DNA of 64,000 nucleotides, from assembly GCA_025602905.1 (NCBI GenBank), contig JAHLKI010000023.1, positions 248,001 to 312,000 on the forward strand, in the 5' to 3' direction. The notes beneath the pieces were generated by a model, which was given only the letters and a program-made list of their open reading frames with translations, had not been told where the DNA came from and ran no database searches. Each line of letters opens with the position of its first letter. Within the stretch, counting starts at the first letter, position 1. This DNA is from Phlyctochytrium arcticum. Its lineage: Eukaryota; Chytridiomycota; Chytridiomycetes; Chytridiales; Chytridiaceae. The position numbers were made by a program, and so were the translations under genes. Positions 22,851-31,167 of this stretch are shown piece after piece.

Positions 22851-23054
22851 TTCAAGTTTGAATGTTTCAAGTTTTGAATCTTTAAAATTATCGTAACATG
22901 TATAACAACGGACACGAGTTCTCATGTATGGAATTATAATTTGACACGTTACATTCTCCCTCGAATAATCTTTACAAACACGACATCCGTCAGGGACGAT
23001 AGGAGCGCCATTTTCATTAAACTTGACTTGATACGGTGTTGAATAGATAGGCAT
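22839..23054 (-). CDS. 71-aa zinc-ribbon-like protein, copy 2
   Basis: Paralogue of the protein at 21609-21824, with the same CRVCKDYS and RVRCYTCYD pairs. The DNA duplicate covers essentially the coding region, including the shared TCAATCATCTAA at the 3' end. That segment also supplies the last codons and stop of the SET gene here, whereas at copy 1 it lies just past the neighbour's stop. Upstream sequence differs from copy 1 and contains a GTATAC box (~23062), so the two copies are probably expressed differently. Confidence 0.7.
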   Translation of the reverse strand: MPIYSTPYQVKFNENGAPIVPDGCRVCKDYSRENVTCQIIIPYMRTRVRCYTCYDNFKDSKLETFKLELDD

Positions 23055-23224
23055 TTTGTACGGTATACTTTTAAAATAGTATAAGAATGTTTAAATATAG
23101 CATCAACCGCAGAGTCACTTGTACAGGATCTGTCGGCGGGTAAATAGGAGAAAGTGGGAACAATTTATCCGGTGTATTTTTCCAAAAAGCATCATTCTCT
23201 TCATCGGTTTCTTACATCATATTA

Positions 23225-23247
23225 CATCGATAACATTTTTATCGATG
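23225..23247. promoter_or_regulatory. ATCGAT hairpin upstream of the recombinase-like gene
   Basis: CATCGATAA and TTATCGATG form a perfect 9-bp stem around a 5-base loop, about 40 bases upstream of the ATG at 23285. An AGTATACT box follows at about 23274-23281. ATCGAT is also enriched in the inner terminal repeats, so a shared binding factor is possible. Confidence 0.5.
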
Positions 23248-23284
23248 AAATATTAAATTGTTATATAAACGATAGTATACTATA

Positions 23285-24313
23285 ATGGTTATCTTAGTTG
23301 GCAACATGACTCTCACACAATTTCTTAACAAAGAAGCAAAGTCATTCAAATCTGACTCCAAGAGAGTCTCACAGTACGAAGAAAAAGGAATCTTCAACAA
23401 AAATATATTTCTTGATATTGATGTAGTCAAAACTCGCATCCAAGAAGTGCATGGTGGAAATCTAGCAAAGAAATCTCTCGCTGACTATCTCGGCCTAGTA
23501 CGTCGTATATTGAATAAAGCCGGTTGTCAACACTGGGACATACAGGAGGAAGAATTCAAAAAACTTATTAAACGATACGATGTTTCCATTCACGAACTTC
23601 GCAACTCGACACCTCGATATAATGGTATTCCGCAACCCACGGACACCATAAATTATGAAAAGGTTGTGGAGAAGATGTTGGAAAAGTACGAATCGGTCGA
23701 ATACGTTTATGATAAACATGAACCGAGCCTTGAACAAATTGACGAATTACAAACTGTGATAATTGGGTTAGTGCCAGTTTTATTCTTCAATGTGCGAGCC
23801 AATTATATGACTTGGAAAAACTTCTCTCATAAGAACGTTTCTCATTTAAAGGATAACGTCCTCATAGCGGACAATTGCGGTAATGTTTCTATTCTTTGGA
23901 ATGAGCGGAAGCAGGACCGGATTAATTCTACTAAAAGAAAACGAGACGAATCGGTAGCAGAAGATGAAGTTATTGACACAAAATCATTCTCTCAAGCGAT
24001 GGGCAAAGTCCCGTATGATTCAATCAAAGGAGTAAACCCTGTTAAAATGGCGAGGATCTTGTCAAAATTCTTTTGGCGATTTCGAAAGAATTCTGAATAT
24101 ATTTTTGTTGATAAAGAGGGCAATCCGTTTAAGGAAGATTCGTTTCGTAAAAGAATAATTTCTGCAACGGGACATGGAATCGCAGAATTGAGAAGAGGAC
24201 AAATCACCTATATTCACAAGGAACCGTTGAATAATGAAACGCGTGAATACCTTTCATTACAAAATCATCATTCAAAGGAAGAGAACGAACTATATAATAG
24301 ACCCACTTTGTAA
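23285..24313 (+). CDS. Tyrosine-recombinase-like protein (342 aa)
   Basis: The N-terminal ~100 residues look like a helical core-binding domain (SLADYLGLVRRILNKAGC). In the C-terminal part, FFNVRANYMTW (Arg171) fits the first catalytic Arg. ELRRGQITYIH (Arg303/304), EYLSLQNHHSKEE (His328/329) and Tyr337 in ELYNRP fit the RxxH...H...Y end of tyrosine recombinases. The order and spacing (33 residues from Arg304 to Tyr337) are right for this family, but overall similarity is weak. Its role could be genome resolution at the terminal palindromes or a second integration route. It is divergent to the upstream 71-aa gene and convergent with the rve integrase. Confidence 0.65.
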   Translation: MVILVGNMTLTQFLNKEAKSFKSDSKRVSQYEEKGIFNKNIFLDIDVVKTRIQEVHGGNLAKKSLADYLGLVRRILNKAGCQHWDIQEEEFKKLIKRYDVSIHELRNSTPRYNGIPQPTDTINYEKVVEKMLEKYESVEYVYDKHEPSLEQIDELQTVIIGLVPVLFFNVRANYMTWKNFSHKNVSHLKDNVLIADNCGNVSILWNERKQDRINSTKRKRDESVAEDEVIDTKSFSQAMGKVPYDSIKGVNPVKMARILSKFFWRFRKNSEYIFVDKEGNPFKEDSFRKRIISATGHGIAELRRGQITYIHKEPLNNETREYLSLQNHHSKEENELYNRPTL

Positions 24314-24327
24314 TAGAAAAATATATC

Positions 24328-25689
24328 TTATTTCGCTCCTGACTCAAATTCCTCTACCAGATCCATAACTTCTCTTAAATTCGACAAGGGTTCAAAGGTA
24401 TCAGCAGAAGAATCATATCCTTGCCATCGGACGAGATACTCGACTTTCCGATTTCGTCTTCTTTTTCCATGAATGAAATCAACCTCGTAAAACCCAGGTC
24501 GATTTCGTCTCAATGATTGACGAGTCTGTTCAGGTTCTTCTTCAACTTCCTCACGTTCTTCAGGTTCTATATTCTGCTGTATAATATCATTCGGTATTTC
24601 CTCAACGTCGTCGAGTTGATCAACGATTCGTTTCGCCTTTTGTACAGAAAGATTAGTTATATTATCACTAATTTGAATCGGGGGAATCGGTAAAAGAGAC
24701 GTTTTTGGAAATCTGCCATACAGAATGTCTCCATTCTGTTTTGCGATTCGATAAGATGGTAGAAAATTCGCATGAGTTGATGCAAGTCTTTGAACAACAG
24801 TGTATATCTCCTGGTCCCAATATCCCTTTAATCCGGGTTTCTTCAGATCTCCCTTAATAATGCGCCTTTTCCGGATTCTTTGCCCTAAAAACAACGGTTT
24901 TCCAATTTGATGAACTTTGTATCTGCTCGCGATTGTTTTTTCAATTCGTGCCTTTGCAGATTCAAGTGTTTCAACATTTCCGCTTTCCATATCATTCGGT
25001 GAAAATCCTGTCGCAACACTTTTTACCGAGTTAATGTTATCGACAACAATTTGAAGATTATTCACCCACTTTTTATCATTATTTGACTCCATGATTTGAT
25101 ACAATTGACGTTTAATATCGCCTCCACGTCTTTCAACGAAAGCATTCGATTGTGGGCGATATGCTTGTGAATAAAAATGTTTGATCCCGCGATCTTCGAG
25201 TTCACTTTTAAAAATTTGTTGAAAATGAGAGCCTTGATCGGTCTGCATACTTGAAATCTTCTTTCCTTCTCGTCGAGCCATGTTTAAACATTTCCGCAGC
25301 GCTTCAGTAACTTCCTCTTCGGATTCACCTCTTAGTGGAGCAGCATAGCCTTTTTTTGTGAAACCGTCAATCATATGAAAAAATGCTGTGAAACCCCGAT
25401 CTGGATAAGTTCGCATTATTACAAGATCGGCCTGCACATATCCAGGTTTGGTGATTTGAAGGGGAGCAATCGAAGAGGCTTTATCCGGTCTTCTTTGTGT
25501 TTGCCATTCAGGTTTGTACTTTAAAAATTCGTTAAGAACTGACCTCTGGCTTCCCTCGAAGCGGGGGTAAACTTGTCGCGTCTTTGCCCAGAGAGAATCG
25601 CGTCCAGTCTTGAACGTTTTGTAAACACTCTCCAGTTGTTGTTTCTCGATATCGGTAAGTTCTCGCCACGACATCTCTTTATTATACAT
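24328..25689 (-). CDS. Retroviral-type integrase (rve) with C-terminal chromodomain (453 aa)
   Basis: DDE-superfamily integrase, as used by Polintons/Mavericks and chromoviral retrotransposons. The catalytic acidic residues are visible: YVQADLVIM (Asp88), MQTDQGSHFQ (Asp151) and SNAFVERRGG (Glu186), with Asp to Glu spacing of about 35. Residues 1-60 are helical. The C-terminus from ~398 (FYEVDFIHGKRRR, VEYLVRWQGYDSSADTFEP) is a chromodomain, which in chromoviruses directs insertion to marked chromatin. The 5-bp TTACC duplication at the element's ends agrees with this enzyme. No reverse transcriptase, protease or gag is present, so it is not part of a retroelement. A GTATAC box lies just upstream of the start. 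Confidence 0.93.
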   Translation of the reverse strand: MYNKEMSWRELTDIEKQQLESVYKTFKTGRDSLWAKTRQVYPRFEGSQRSVLNEFLKYKPEWQTQRRPDKASSIAPLQITKPGYVQADLVIMRTYPDRGFTAFFHMIDGFTKKGYAAPLRGESEEEVTEALRKCLNMARREGKKISSMQTDQGSHFQQIFKSELEDRGIKHFYSQAYRPQSNAFVERRGGDIKRQLYQIMESNNDKKWVNNLQIVVDNINSVKSVATGFSPNDMESGNVETLESAKARIEKTIASRYKVHQIGKPLFLGQRIRKRRIIKGDLKKPGLKGYWDQEIYTVVQRLASTHANFLPSYRIAKQNGDILYGRFPKTSLLPIPPIQISDNITNLSVQKAKRIVDQLDDVEEIPNDIIQQNIEPEEREEVEEEPEQTRQSLRRNRPGFYEVDFIHGKRRRNRKVEYLVRWQGYDSSADTFEPLSNLREVMDLVEEFESGAK

Positions 25690-25763
25690 TCAGTATACTT
25701 TTTACCGATTATTCTATCGATAAAAAGAAATTCTTTTTTTTAATTGTCCCCCTCTACATAACA

Positions 25764-27014
25764 TCACACCACACTCACTAATCCGCCGATACTGAGCGAA
25801 ACATTTTCGGCGTAAGAAACAAGTAATCTAACTTTTTGACTCGGAGGCGGAGATGCGTGAACGGTATGCAGTTTTAGCAAAGAGTCAGTTCCGGAAAAAT
25901 TTAATGCCGCTGAACTCGATTCGTCTTTCGACATAAATGACCAACCTATGCTGAATTGTTTCTGGTCATAATCCTTAAACGAGATATCCATATCACCAAG
26001 CGCATCAAAGTTATTGTTACTCAATTGTGAAACAAGTAGCGTTTGATTATCGCTCGGGGAATGCGTGAAACCCTGGACGCCTGATGGAATATGGAGAGCA
26101 CCAAGTTGAATCTTCCATTCTCGCAGATTTTGAGAATTGTACTCAAGGGCCTTGTCCTTCGATTGATCGCTCAGTATATCGTCATCAACAAAAACCGCTT
26201 CGAATCCGACTAAACTTCGTACTCCCGACATGTGGAGAATAAACGTATTTCTCAAGCCTCCGGAACAAGCATTTTCTGTTTGCGTAGTTCGAGTATAATC
26301 GTAATATATGGATTTTCCACTCGCGATTGCTCTAGTGACATCGACCACCAATTTTGGAGGTGGAGTTATATATGGAACGATACAGCGAACATTACTAACT
26401 CGCAATTCCGCCACTTGATTGGATGTGAAAAATCCGGTAGGATCAATTAGAGTGATTGAGACTTCGATTGCCTGGTTCGGGAGTGCCCAGGGATGGAAAA
26501 ACTGGTCATTATTTGGATGAAAGAAGCCAATGAAGGGGTGCGTATTCATTGTCACAGTTGGTGAATCTTTAAAGATATTGGTGTTTCCATAACCAGAGAG
26601 TTGATTTAAAAGTTTCTTTTGACCAACAGGCATGTTTTTATATACGGTGGCTAGATATGCGGGATAATTATCAATTCGTTGAACAACCTCTCCACCGGCT
26701 TTAATCGTCATAGTTTGAATAATACTCTCAAGTCCCAAATAGGTATTGGTAACGCCTGCTCCAGGGGTTATAAGAGAACCGTTTGCTCCGTAACATGAAA
26801 CATCCATCGATAGAATGAGTTTCTGAAGAATGAAACTTACAGAGTTGGAATCGAGTGTAACTTTGATAGGTGTCAAATTTCGACTTTTGCTTGAATAATC
26901 ACTTTGACCAACGGGACTGAAAATCTGAACTCCTTCACCTCTCGGGTCCGAATAGGGCCTTGCCCAACTATTGGAACTTACAAGCCAATTTTTGGGTATT
27001 TGTGTATCAGTCAT
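25764..27014 (-). CDS. Major capsid protein, double-jelly-roll type (416 aa)
   Basis: Probable main capsid shell protein. The sequence is beta-rich throughout, with no membrane segments. Features recalling Polinton-like virus capsid proteins are a strand-rich N-terminus (SVSFILQKLILSMDV), the GLESIIQTMTIKAGGEVVQR segment leading to a Tyr-rich helix (NYPAYLATVYKNM), and a second jelly-roll half with WALPNQAIEVSITLIDP and REWKIQLGALHIPSG. It is the first of a run of minus-strand structural genes ending at the minor capsid gene. A length of 416 is at the short end for the family. Identification rests on fold pattern and gene context, not on a unique motif. Confidence 0.8.
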   Translation of the reverse strand: MTDTQIPKNWLVSSNSWARPYSDPRGEGVQIFSPVGQSDYSSKSRNLTPIKVTLDSNSVSFILQKLILSMDVSCYGANGSLITPGAGVTNTYLGLESIIQTMTIKAGGEVVQRIDNYPAYLATVYKNMPVGQKKLLNQLSGYGNTNIFKDSPTVTMNTHPFIGFFHPNNDQFFHPWALPNQAIEVSITLIDPTGFFTSNQVAELRVSNVRCIVPYITPPPKLVVDVTRAIASGKSIYYDYTRTTQTENACSGGLRNTFILHMSGVRSLVGFEAVFVDDDILSDQSKDKALEYNSQNLREWKIQLGALHIPSGVQGFTHSPSDNQTLLVSQLSNNNFDALGDMDISFKDYDQKQFSIGWSFMSKDESSSAALNFSGTDSLLKLHTVHASPPPSQKVRLLVSYAENVSLSIGGLVSVV

Positions 27015-27056
27015 ATGTATATTCTATGATTTGATATGTGTCTAGAAAAAAAAAAT

Positions 27057-27593
27057 CTACCCGAAAATACCACCGAAATCATCAAAATCATCATCATCTT
27101 TTCCGACATTTCCATATCGTTCTTCTATGAAATCGTCATAATCACTTTCTTCTTCACCAAAAGTCACATAGTTTTGTTTACTCGTTTTTGCAACTGGCTG
27201 CTCGCTGCGCTGCGCTTTTTTTGATACGACTTTTTCTGCTTTTTCCGCTTTTTTCCGCTCTCGTTCCTTTCGTTTTCGTTCCTTTTCCGATTCTAATATT
27301 TTTTTCGCTTGTTCTATTCGATCCCTTTCTTCATTTTCTTTTCTCTCTTTGTCTCTCTTGGCTTGCATGGAGCGCAACTCTCGCGACCGAGCGTTCCGTG
27401 CCTTTTCAAGAGCGAGTTTTTGTTTCTCAGACATAATTCGTTTCGGTTTTGCTTCTTCTGGTGCCAGAACAACGGTTTTCTTCTCTTGCACAACTTCCTG
27501 TACCGGATCTACATCAGGAGCAATTTCTTCAGATACTTGTCTATCGGCACTCGATTCTTCGAAATTTTCAGAGTTTTCAGTTTCAGAAGACAT
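27057..27593 (-). CDS. Highly charged coiled-coil protein (178 aa), virion or scaffold candidate
   Basis: From MSSETENSENFEES the chain is acidic for ~50 residues. A long Lys/Glu/Arg helix follows (AKRDKERKENEERDRIEQAK) and then an acidic Asp-rich tail ending DFDDFGGIFG. The frame stays open to 27668 upstream, but that stretch contains a hairpin shared with the previous gene's 3' end, so I prefer the ATG at 27593. It lies between the two capsid genes, on the same strand. That position suggests a scaffolding, core or DNA-condensing role. No family recognised. Confidence 0.65.
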   Translation of the reverse strand: MSSETENSENFEESSADRQVSEEIAPDVDPVQEVVQEKKTVVLAPEEAKPKRIMSEKQKLALEKARNARSRELRSMQAKRDKERKENEERDRIEQAKKILESEKERKRKERERKKAEKAEKVVSKKAQRSEQPVAKTSKQNYVTFGEEESDYDDFIEERYGNVGKDDDDFDDFGGIFG

Positions 27594-27639
27594 GAATAAT
27601 TCGTATGTTTTACTTGTAAGTTTACAAAAAAAAATCACA

Positions 27640-27677
27640 GCACCCCCTGTGGGTGCGCTGAGGCGCAAGGCGCCTCA
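27640..27677 (-). terminator. Tandem GC-rich hairpins at the 3' end of the minor capsid gene
   Basis: Two adjacent perfect stems in AT-rich DNA: GCACCC-CCTGT-GGGTGC (27640-27656) and TGAGGCGC-AAG-GCGCCTCA (27659-27677). The stop codon of the minus-strand minor capsid gene (27675-27677) is inside the second stem. Mimiviruses and their virophages end transcripts at such hairpins, so a 3'-end signal is likely. Confidence 0.65.
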
Positions 27678-28400
27678 AGTGTGGATATCGCTAATATCGT
27701 CTGACAGAAGGAAACGAACAGTTAACGGGCTATTTAAAGAAATCTCATTTCCAGTCATCGAATCAATTAAATGAAATTCAATTTTGGAGATGGTGTCGTC
27801 CACGGGCAGCCATTCACCAGAATCGTTTGAAAACGTTACTACATCTCCGAAACTATCCGGCTGAACAGTACATACAACCATTTGTTCATTTTCGTTAAAG
27901 TCCGATAAGAAACGTACACCTTTAACAGAGATGTTACTTGTGAGAAGAATAGGATAACTCCCGCTTAAATTCACTGGATTTTTGAGAGTAAAGGATTTAC
28001 CATAACCCGTTTCACTCCATCGCGACATTCCAGTAAGAATATACGCTGTTGTTCCACGATTACCTTCGAGTATTTTGAAATCTTTGGCGCCATTTGTCGA
28101 TATTGTGAGTTTACGTGTCACTCCATCATAACTCGTAAAGTAATTTTGGGTACCAGCGCTCGATAAAGCAGTTCCAATTGCAGTTCCAATATTTCCAATT
28201 GTATAATTTCCGATAGGGATCTTTGCGGTTCTTGGCAGAACATCACCATCTTCAACAAATGCGATAGAGTTATTTGATTCTTGAACGAGATCATAGTCTT
28301 GAATAAACGATACCGACAAGATTTTCATATACTCGACTCTTCGTGGCTGGATCGAAAATGTTCGTTTCTTGAGGGAACAATAAGTAAATTCATTAAGCAT
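27675..28400 (-). CDS. Minor capsid (penton-like) protein (241 aa)
   Basis: Probable single-jelly-roll vertex protein. The segment IPIGNYTIGNIGTAIGTALS followed by FTSYDGVTRKLTISTNG matches the N-terminal pattern of penton proteins in virophages and Polinton-like viruses. KIEFHLIDSMTGNEISLN followed by VRFLLS matches their C-terminal strands. It is the 5'-most of three minus-strand virion genes and is divergent from the packaging ATPase 42 bases away, so the two may share a promoter region (28401-28442, with TATACC on one strand). The stop lies in a GC-rich hairpin. Confidence 0.75.
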   Translation of the reverse strand: MLNEFTYCSLKKRTFSIQPRRVEYMKILSVSFIQDYDLVQESNNSIAFVEDGDVLPRTAKIPIGNYTIGNIGTAIGTALSSAGTQNYFTSYDGVTRKLTISTNGAKDFKILEGNRGTTAYILTGMSRWSETGYGKSFTLKNPVNLSGSYPILLTSNISVKGVRFLSDFNENEQMVVCTVQPDSFGDVVTFSNDSGEWLPVDDTISKIEFHLIDSMTGNEISLNSPLTVRFLLSDDISDIHT

Positions 28401-28442
28401 CTTATCTTCTTGTCTTATACCAAAGGAAAAATATAAAAATCC

Positions 28443-29153
28443 ATGAAATTCAAACCGACCCCAATTTTTCCCAAAATGTCGGGGAAACCTGATTCCCGAG
28501 TGCCACCACCTTTAGCCTCTCATCCTCTATCGACGATTCTGGTGGCTCCGAGACGTAGCGGCAAATCTGCTTTGATTTGTGGACTAATTAATGAAATTTA
28601 TGCTCCGATATTCGACAAAGTTATCATCATGTCGGACACCGTCCAATTTGATAAGAGCATACAGGAGTTATCGAAGATCACCAAACATAAAAACATTTAT
28701 TTTACAGACGAAGTGAATAACTCAAGTATCGGAAATATTGTCGAGAGACAAAAGTCGGAAATGGGAAAAGAAAAAATTCTTCTCTTCATAGATGACTCGG
28801 CGGATGGGGCTAGATCAAAAGATCTTTCTCGGGAACTCGATAAACTATTTACAAAGGGACGACAATTTAACCTCAGCATAATCGTCTGTTGTCAGGCTAT
28901 TAGATCGCAGTTATCGAGCAAACAGAAAAATTGCTCCACAGAATGGATCGTTTTCAAAAACAACGCTGAGGATTTAAAGATATTGGCAAAGGTACTTACG
29001 ACCGCTTTCGCTGAAGAAAAGCAAGTTCTTCAATATTTAACAGAATGCACAAAAGAAAAATACGCATTTTGTTATGTGAATTTGATGGGAGCAAGTGCTG
29101 ACGAGATATATAAATATTGTGATTCAACGGGTTTTCATGATTATACATTCTAG
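28443..29153 (+). CDS. DNA-packaging ATPase, FtsK-HerA/A32 type (236 aa)
   Basis: Motor that should drive the genome into the capsid. Walker A is VAPRRSGKSAL (~34-44), with the extra basic residues typical of viral A32-like ATPases. Walker B is KILLFIDDS (~115-123), and LSIIVCCQAIRSQLSS provides the sensor Gln after the third strand. Length agrees with Polinton-like virus and virophage ATPases (200-260 residues). The last four bases overlap the convergent gene ending at 29150. Confidence 0.92.
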   Translation: MKFKPTPIFPKMSGKPDSRVPPPLASHPLSTILVAPRRSGKSALICGLINEIYAPIFDKVIIMSDTVQFDKSIQELSKITKHKNIYFTDEVNNSSIGNIVERQKSEMGKEKILLFIDDSADGARSKDLSRELDKLFTKGRQFNLSIIVCCQAIRSQLSSKQKNCSTEWIVFKNNAEDLKILAKVLTTAFAEEKQVLQYLTECTKEKYAFCYVNLMGASADEIYKYCDSTGFHDYTF

Positions 29154-29461
29154 GAAACGTTCCGACCGACCCTATCGATAAACTCATCGCCTTCTTTGTG
29201 CAGTTCATTCAATCTTTTCACAGCAGAACCAGATTTTTCAACTAGTTTCTCCGCACGTCCTCGAACATTTTCATTGAATAATTTGGGTGAGTCCTGTACA
29301 CTTTTGTTAACACCTTCGATAACACGTTGTCCCCTTTGGATTGCTCCTATCGCTGAAGTGGCAAATGAACGCCCTTTTGCTAGATAACTGGGAGCATTTG
29401 TCCATAAAGTCTTTGCATGGACTTTTGTTTTATTAAAAAAATTTCCGAACTTGTTGGCCAT
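29150..29461 (-). CDS. Small basic helical protein (103 aa), virion candidate
   Basis: The ATG at 29461 gives MANKFGNFFNKTKVHAKTLW. The remainder is amphipathic helix (VKRLNELHKEGDEFIDRVG). An upstream start at 29518 would extend into the divergent gene and is less likely. Between the ATPase and a large structural-type gene it may be a minor capsid, cement or membrane-active protein, but no family is recognised. The tail overlaps the ATPase gene by four bases, as is common in compact viral genomes. Confidence 0.6.
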   Translation of the reverse strand: MANKFGNFFNKTKVHAKTLWTNAPSYLAKGRSFATSAIGAIQRGQRVIEGVNKSVQDSPKLFNENVRGRAEKLVEKSGSAVKRLNELHKEGDEFIDRVGRNVS

Positions 29462-29511
29462 CTCTTCTTTTCTAGTAAGAAGAGATAATATTTTTCTGGT
29501 CATATATACAA

Positions 29512-31116
29512 ATGGCATTATATCGTGCGAATAATCTCGAATTTGCGGGGGTTAATAATCAAGCCCCGATTGCAAATTTACAAACTCGACAAAGAGGTGT
29601 TGCATTAGACTATGATCATCTGGATGAATTTGGAAAACCACGAATTGTTTATTCATGGAATCGAAATATACATGCTGAGGATTTTGGAACAAAAAAAAAT
29701 ACAGTCGCTCCAGTATATCAAGAAAGTGTATCAAGTACCGATTCCTTACGGATATCTGCAGCGCAACATATGACAAAGGCATATCGCGATGGGATGGATT
29801 ATATCCGGGCCGAAGAGGATCATCGGAAGAAACAAAAATATATTGACTCGATAACTCCGGGGAGAAGCGCAAATGTTACATTGGGAAATGGTTTTTATCA
29901 AACATCAGGAGCGCGAGATTATCTAAATGGAATAACTCCTAATTTTTCAGGAACTACAGCATCAACATCTGGCTTACCCATTCCAGATTCAACAGGAAAT
30001 GTATATAATTATAGTGCTGAAACCACCGCAATGACAGGTCTAACTTTTCAAGCCCCATCTGGAGGGACGGAGGCATCAAGTGAACCGAGTAATGGAAATT
30101 CTCGGAGTGGGGATAGGATAATTGTTACAAAGGAAACTGAAATTCGACAAGATCCCGAAACGGGTTTATCGAGTCTTCATTATGGAAGTGGCTCTACGAC
30201 CGCACTCGATCCTGCTATAAAACTGGAAACCGATATCCCCATGCCCGGGCTTTTTCCGACAAGTAGAAGAGATGATATTATCGAACGAGAAAATGTACAG
30301 GAAGAAGTACGCGTTCCATTTGAATATTTACCAACACCTCCTCCACAAGTTGTAGCCAATGACAGAGAAGATCCAGGTAGAGTTGCCGATATTCTTGAAG
30401 GAAATTCTTTTAATACTTCTCATTCTTCAATGCCAGCCAAAACTCCATTTAGAGATAGAGGAATACGAAGAGCGCCGATTATCAACAAACGTCAACCTCC
30501 TGTCAAAAGTGTTAAAAAGAGTCGTGAAGGTGTGATACTAGAAAATCCACTTTTAAGCGATGAAGTTGTTCCAACAGACCCGCAATTTTACCCGAGTGAG
30601 CCAGGTGTTCACCGTACAGATTCACATGGGCGTTCCTCTAGGTATCAACCATATACTAAAACCTTGACCTCGCAACGTCCAAAGGTTGAGATACCCCCCC
30701 AACTAGCCCAGCCTCGAAATCTACGAAGAGGACGAGATCTTGACGATGAAGGTGAAAATACACGTCCTTTGCAGAGACAACGAACCGACGAAGGTATTCA
30801 ATATTTGCAATCTGGACGCTCGGTAAGAAATGTCGAACGAGATATTATTCAAAGACGGGCTCAACGTGTAACTCGCGATATCGGTTATGATCGGTCTCAG
30901 GTACCCCCTCAACCAGTTGATTTAACACGTGCAGATTTTGCAACAAGCAGTGGTCTAGAACTTAGACCATTAGCCGCTCTTCGTGGACGAAGAGTAGCAG
31001 ATTATGTTCTCCCCACGTCTTCCTCGATATTCGGGGAAGAACCCACTGTTTCTTTGCGGAGACCTAGAGATGAGGAGGTTGTCGAAAGACCTCGAAAAAG
31101 AGCAAGACGTGGTTAA
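29512..31116 (+). CDS. Uncharacterised virion-associated candidate (534 aa)
   Basis: Not recognised. Residues 1-120 look ordered (MALYRANNLEFAGVNNQAPI, IVYSWNRNIHAEDFGTKKN). The middle is Gly/Ser/Thr/Pro-rich and likely disordered, and the last ~150 residues are strongly Arg-rich, ending RPRKRARRG. The basic tail could contact packaged DNA. It is followed by the fibre gene on the same strand after 51 bases, and it is divergent from the 103-aa gene 50 bases away. Its place in the structural block suggests a virion protein. Confidence 0.6.
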   Translation: MALYRANNLEFAGVNNQAPIANLQTRQRGVALDYDHLDEFGKPRIVYSWNRNIHAEDFGTKKNTVAPVYQESVSSTDSLRISAAQHMTKAYRDGMDYIRAEEDHRKKQKYIDSITPGRSANVTLGNGFYQTSGARDYLNGITPNFSGTTASTSGLPIPDSTGNVYNYSAETTAMTGLTFQAPSGGTEASSEPSNGNSRSGDRIIVTKETEIRQDPETGLSSLHYGSGSTTALDPAIKLETDIPMPGLFPTSRRDDIIERENVQEEVRVPFEYLPTPPPQVVANDREDPGRVADILEGNSFNTSHSSMPAKTPFRDRGIRRAPIINKRQPPVKSVKKSREGVILENPLLSDEVVPTDPQFYPSEPGVHRTDSHGRSSRYQPYTKTLTSQRPKVEIPPQLAQPRNLRRGRDLDDEGENTRPLQRQRTDEGIQYLQSGRSVRNVERDIIQRRAQRVTRDIGYDRSQVPPQPVDLTRADFATSSGLELRPLAALRGRRVADYVLPTSSSIFGEEPTVSLRRPRDEEVVERPRKRARRG

Positions 31117-31135
31117 GTTCATGGGAAAATTTAGT

Positions 31136-31167
31136 TCCGTATATGTTAAAGAATTGTTTTAACATAT
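31136..31167 (+). promoter_or_regulatory. Inverted-repeat leader of the fibre gene
   Basis: ATATGTTAAA and TTTAACATAT form an inverted repeat around GAATTG-containing bases, directly before the fibre ATG at 31168. It could be a promoter element or the 3' hairpin of the upstream gene. Confidence 0.4.

Noticed and set aside
24328..25689. LTR retrotransposon interpretation of the integrase gene
   Set aside because: No reverse transcriptase, RNase H, protease, gag or LTRs are nearby, and the neighbours are viral capsid and replication genes.
27594..27668. Longer start for the charged coiled-coil protein
   Set aside because: The extra residues would be encoded by the hairpin terminator sequence of the adjacent gene.
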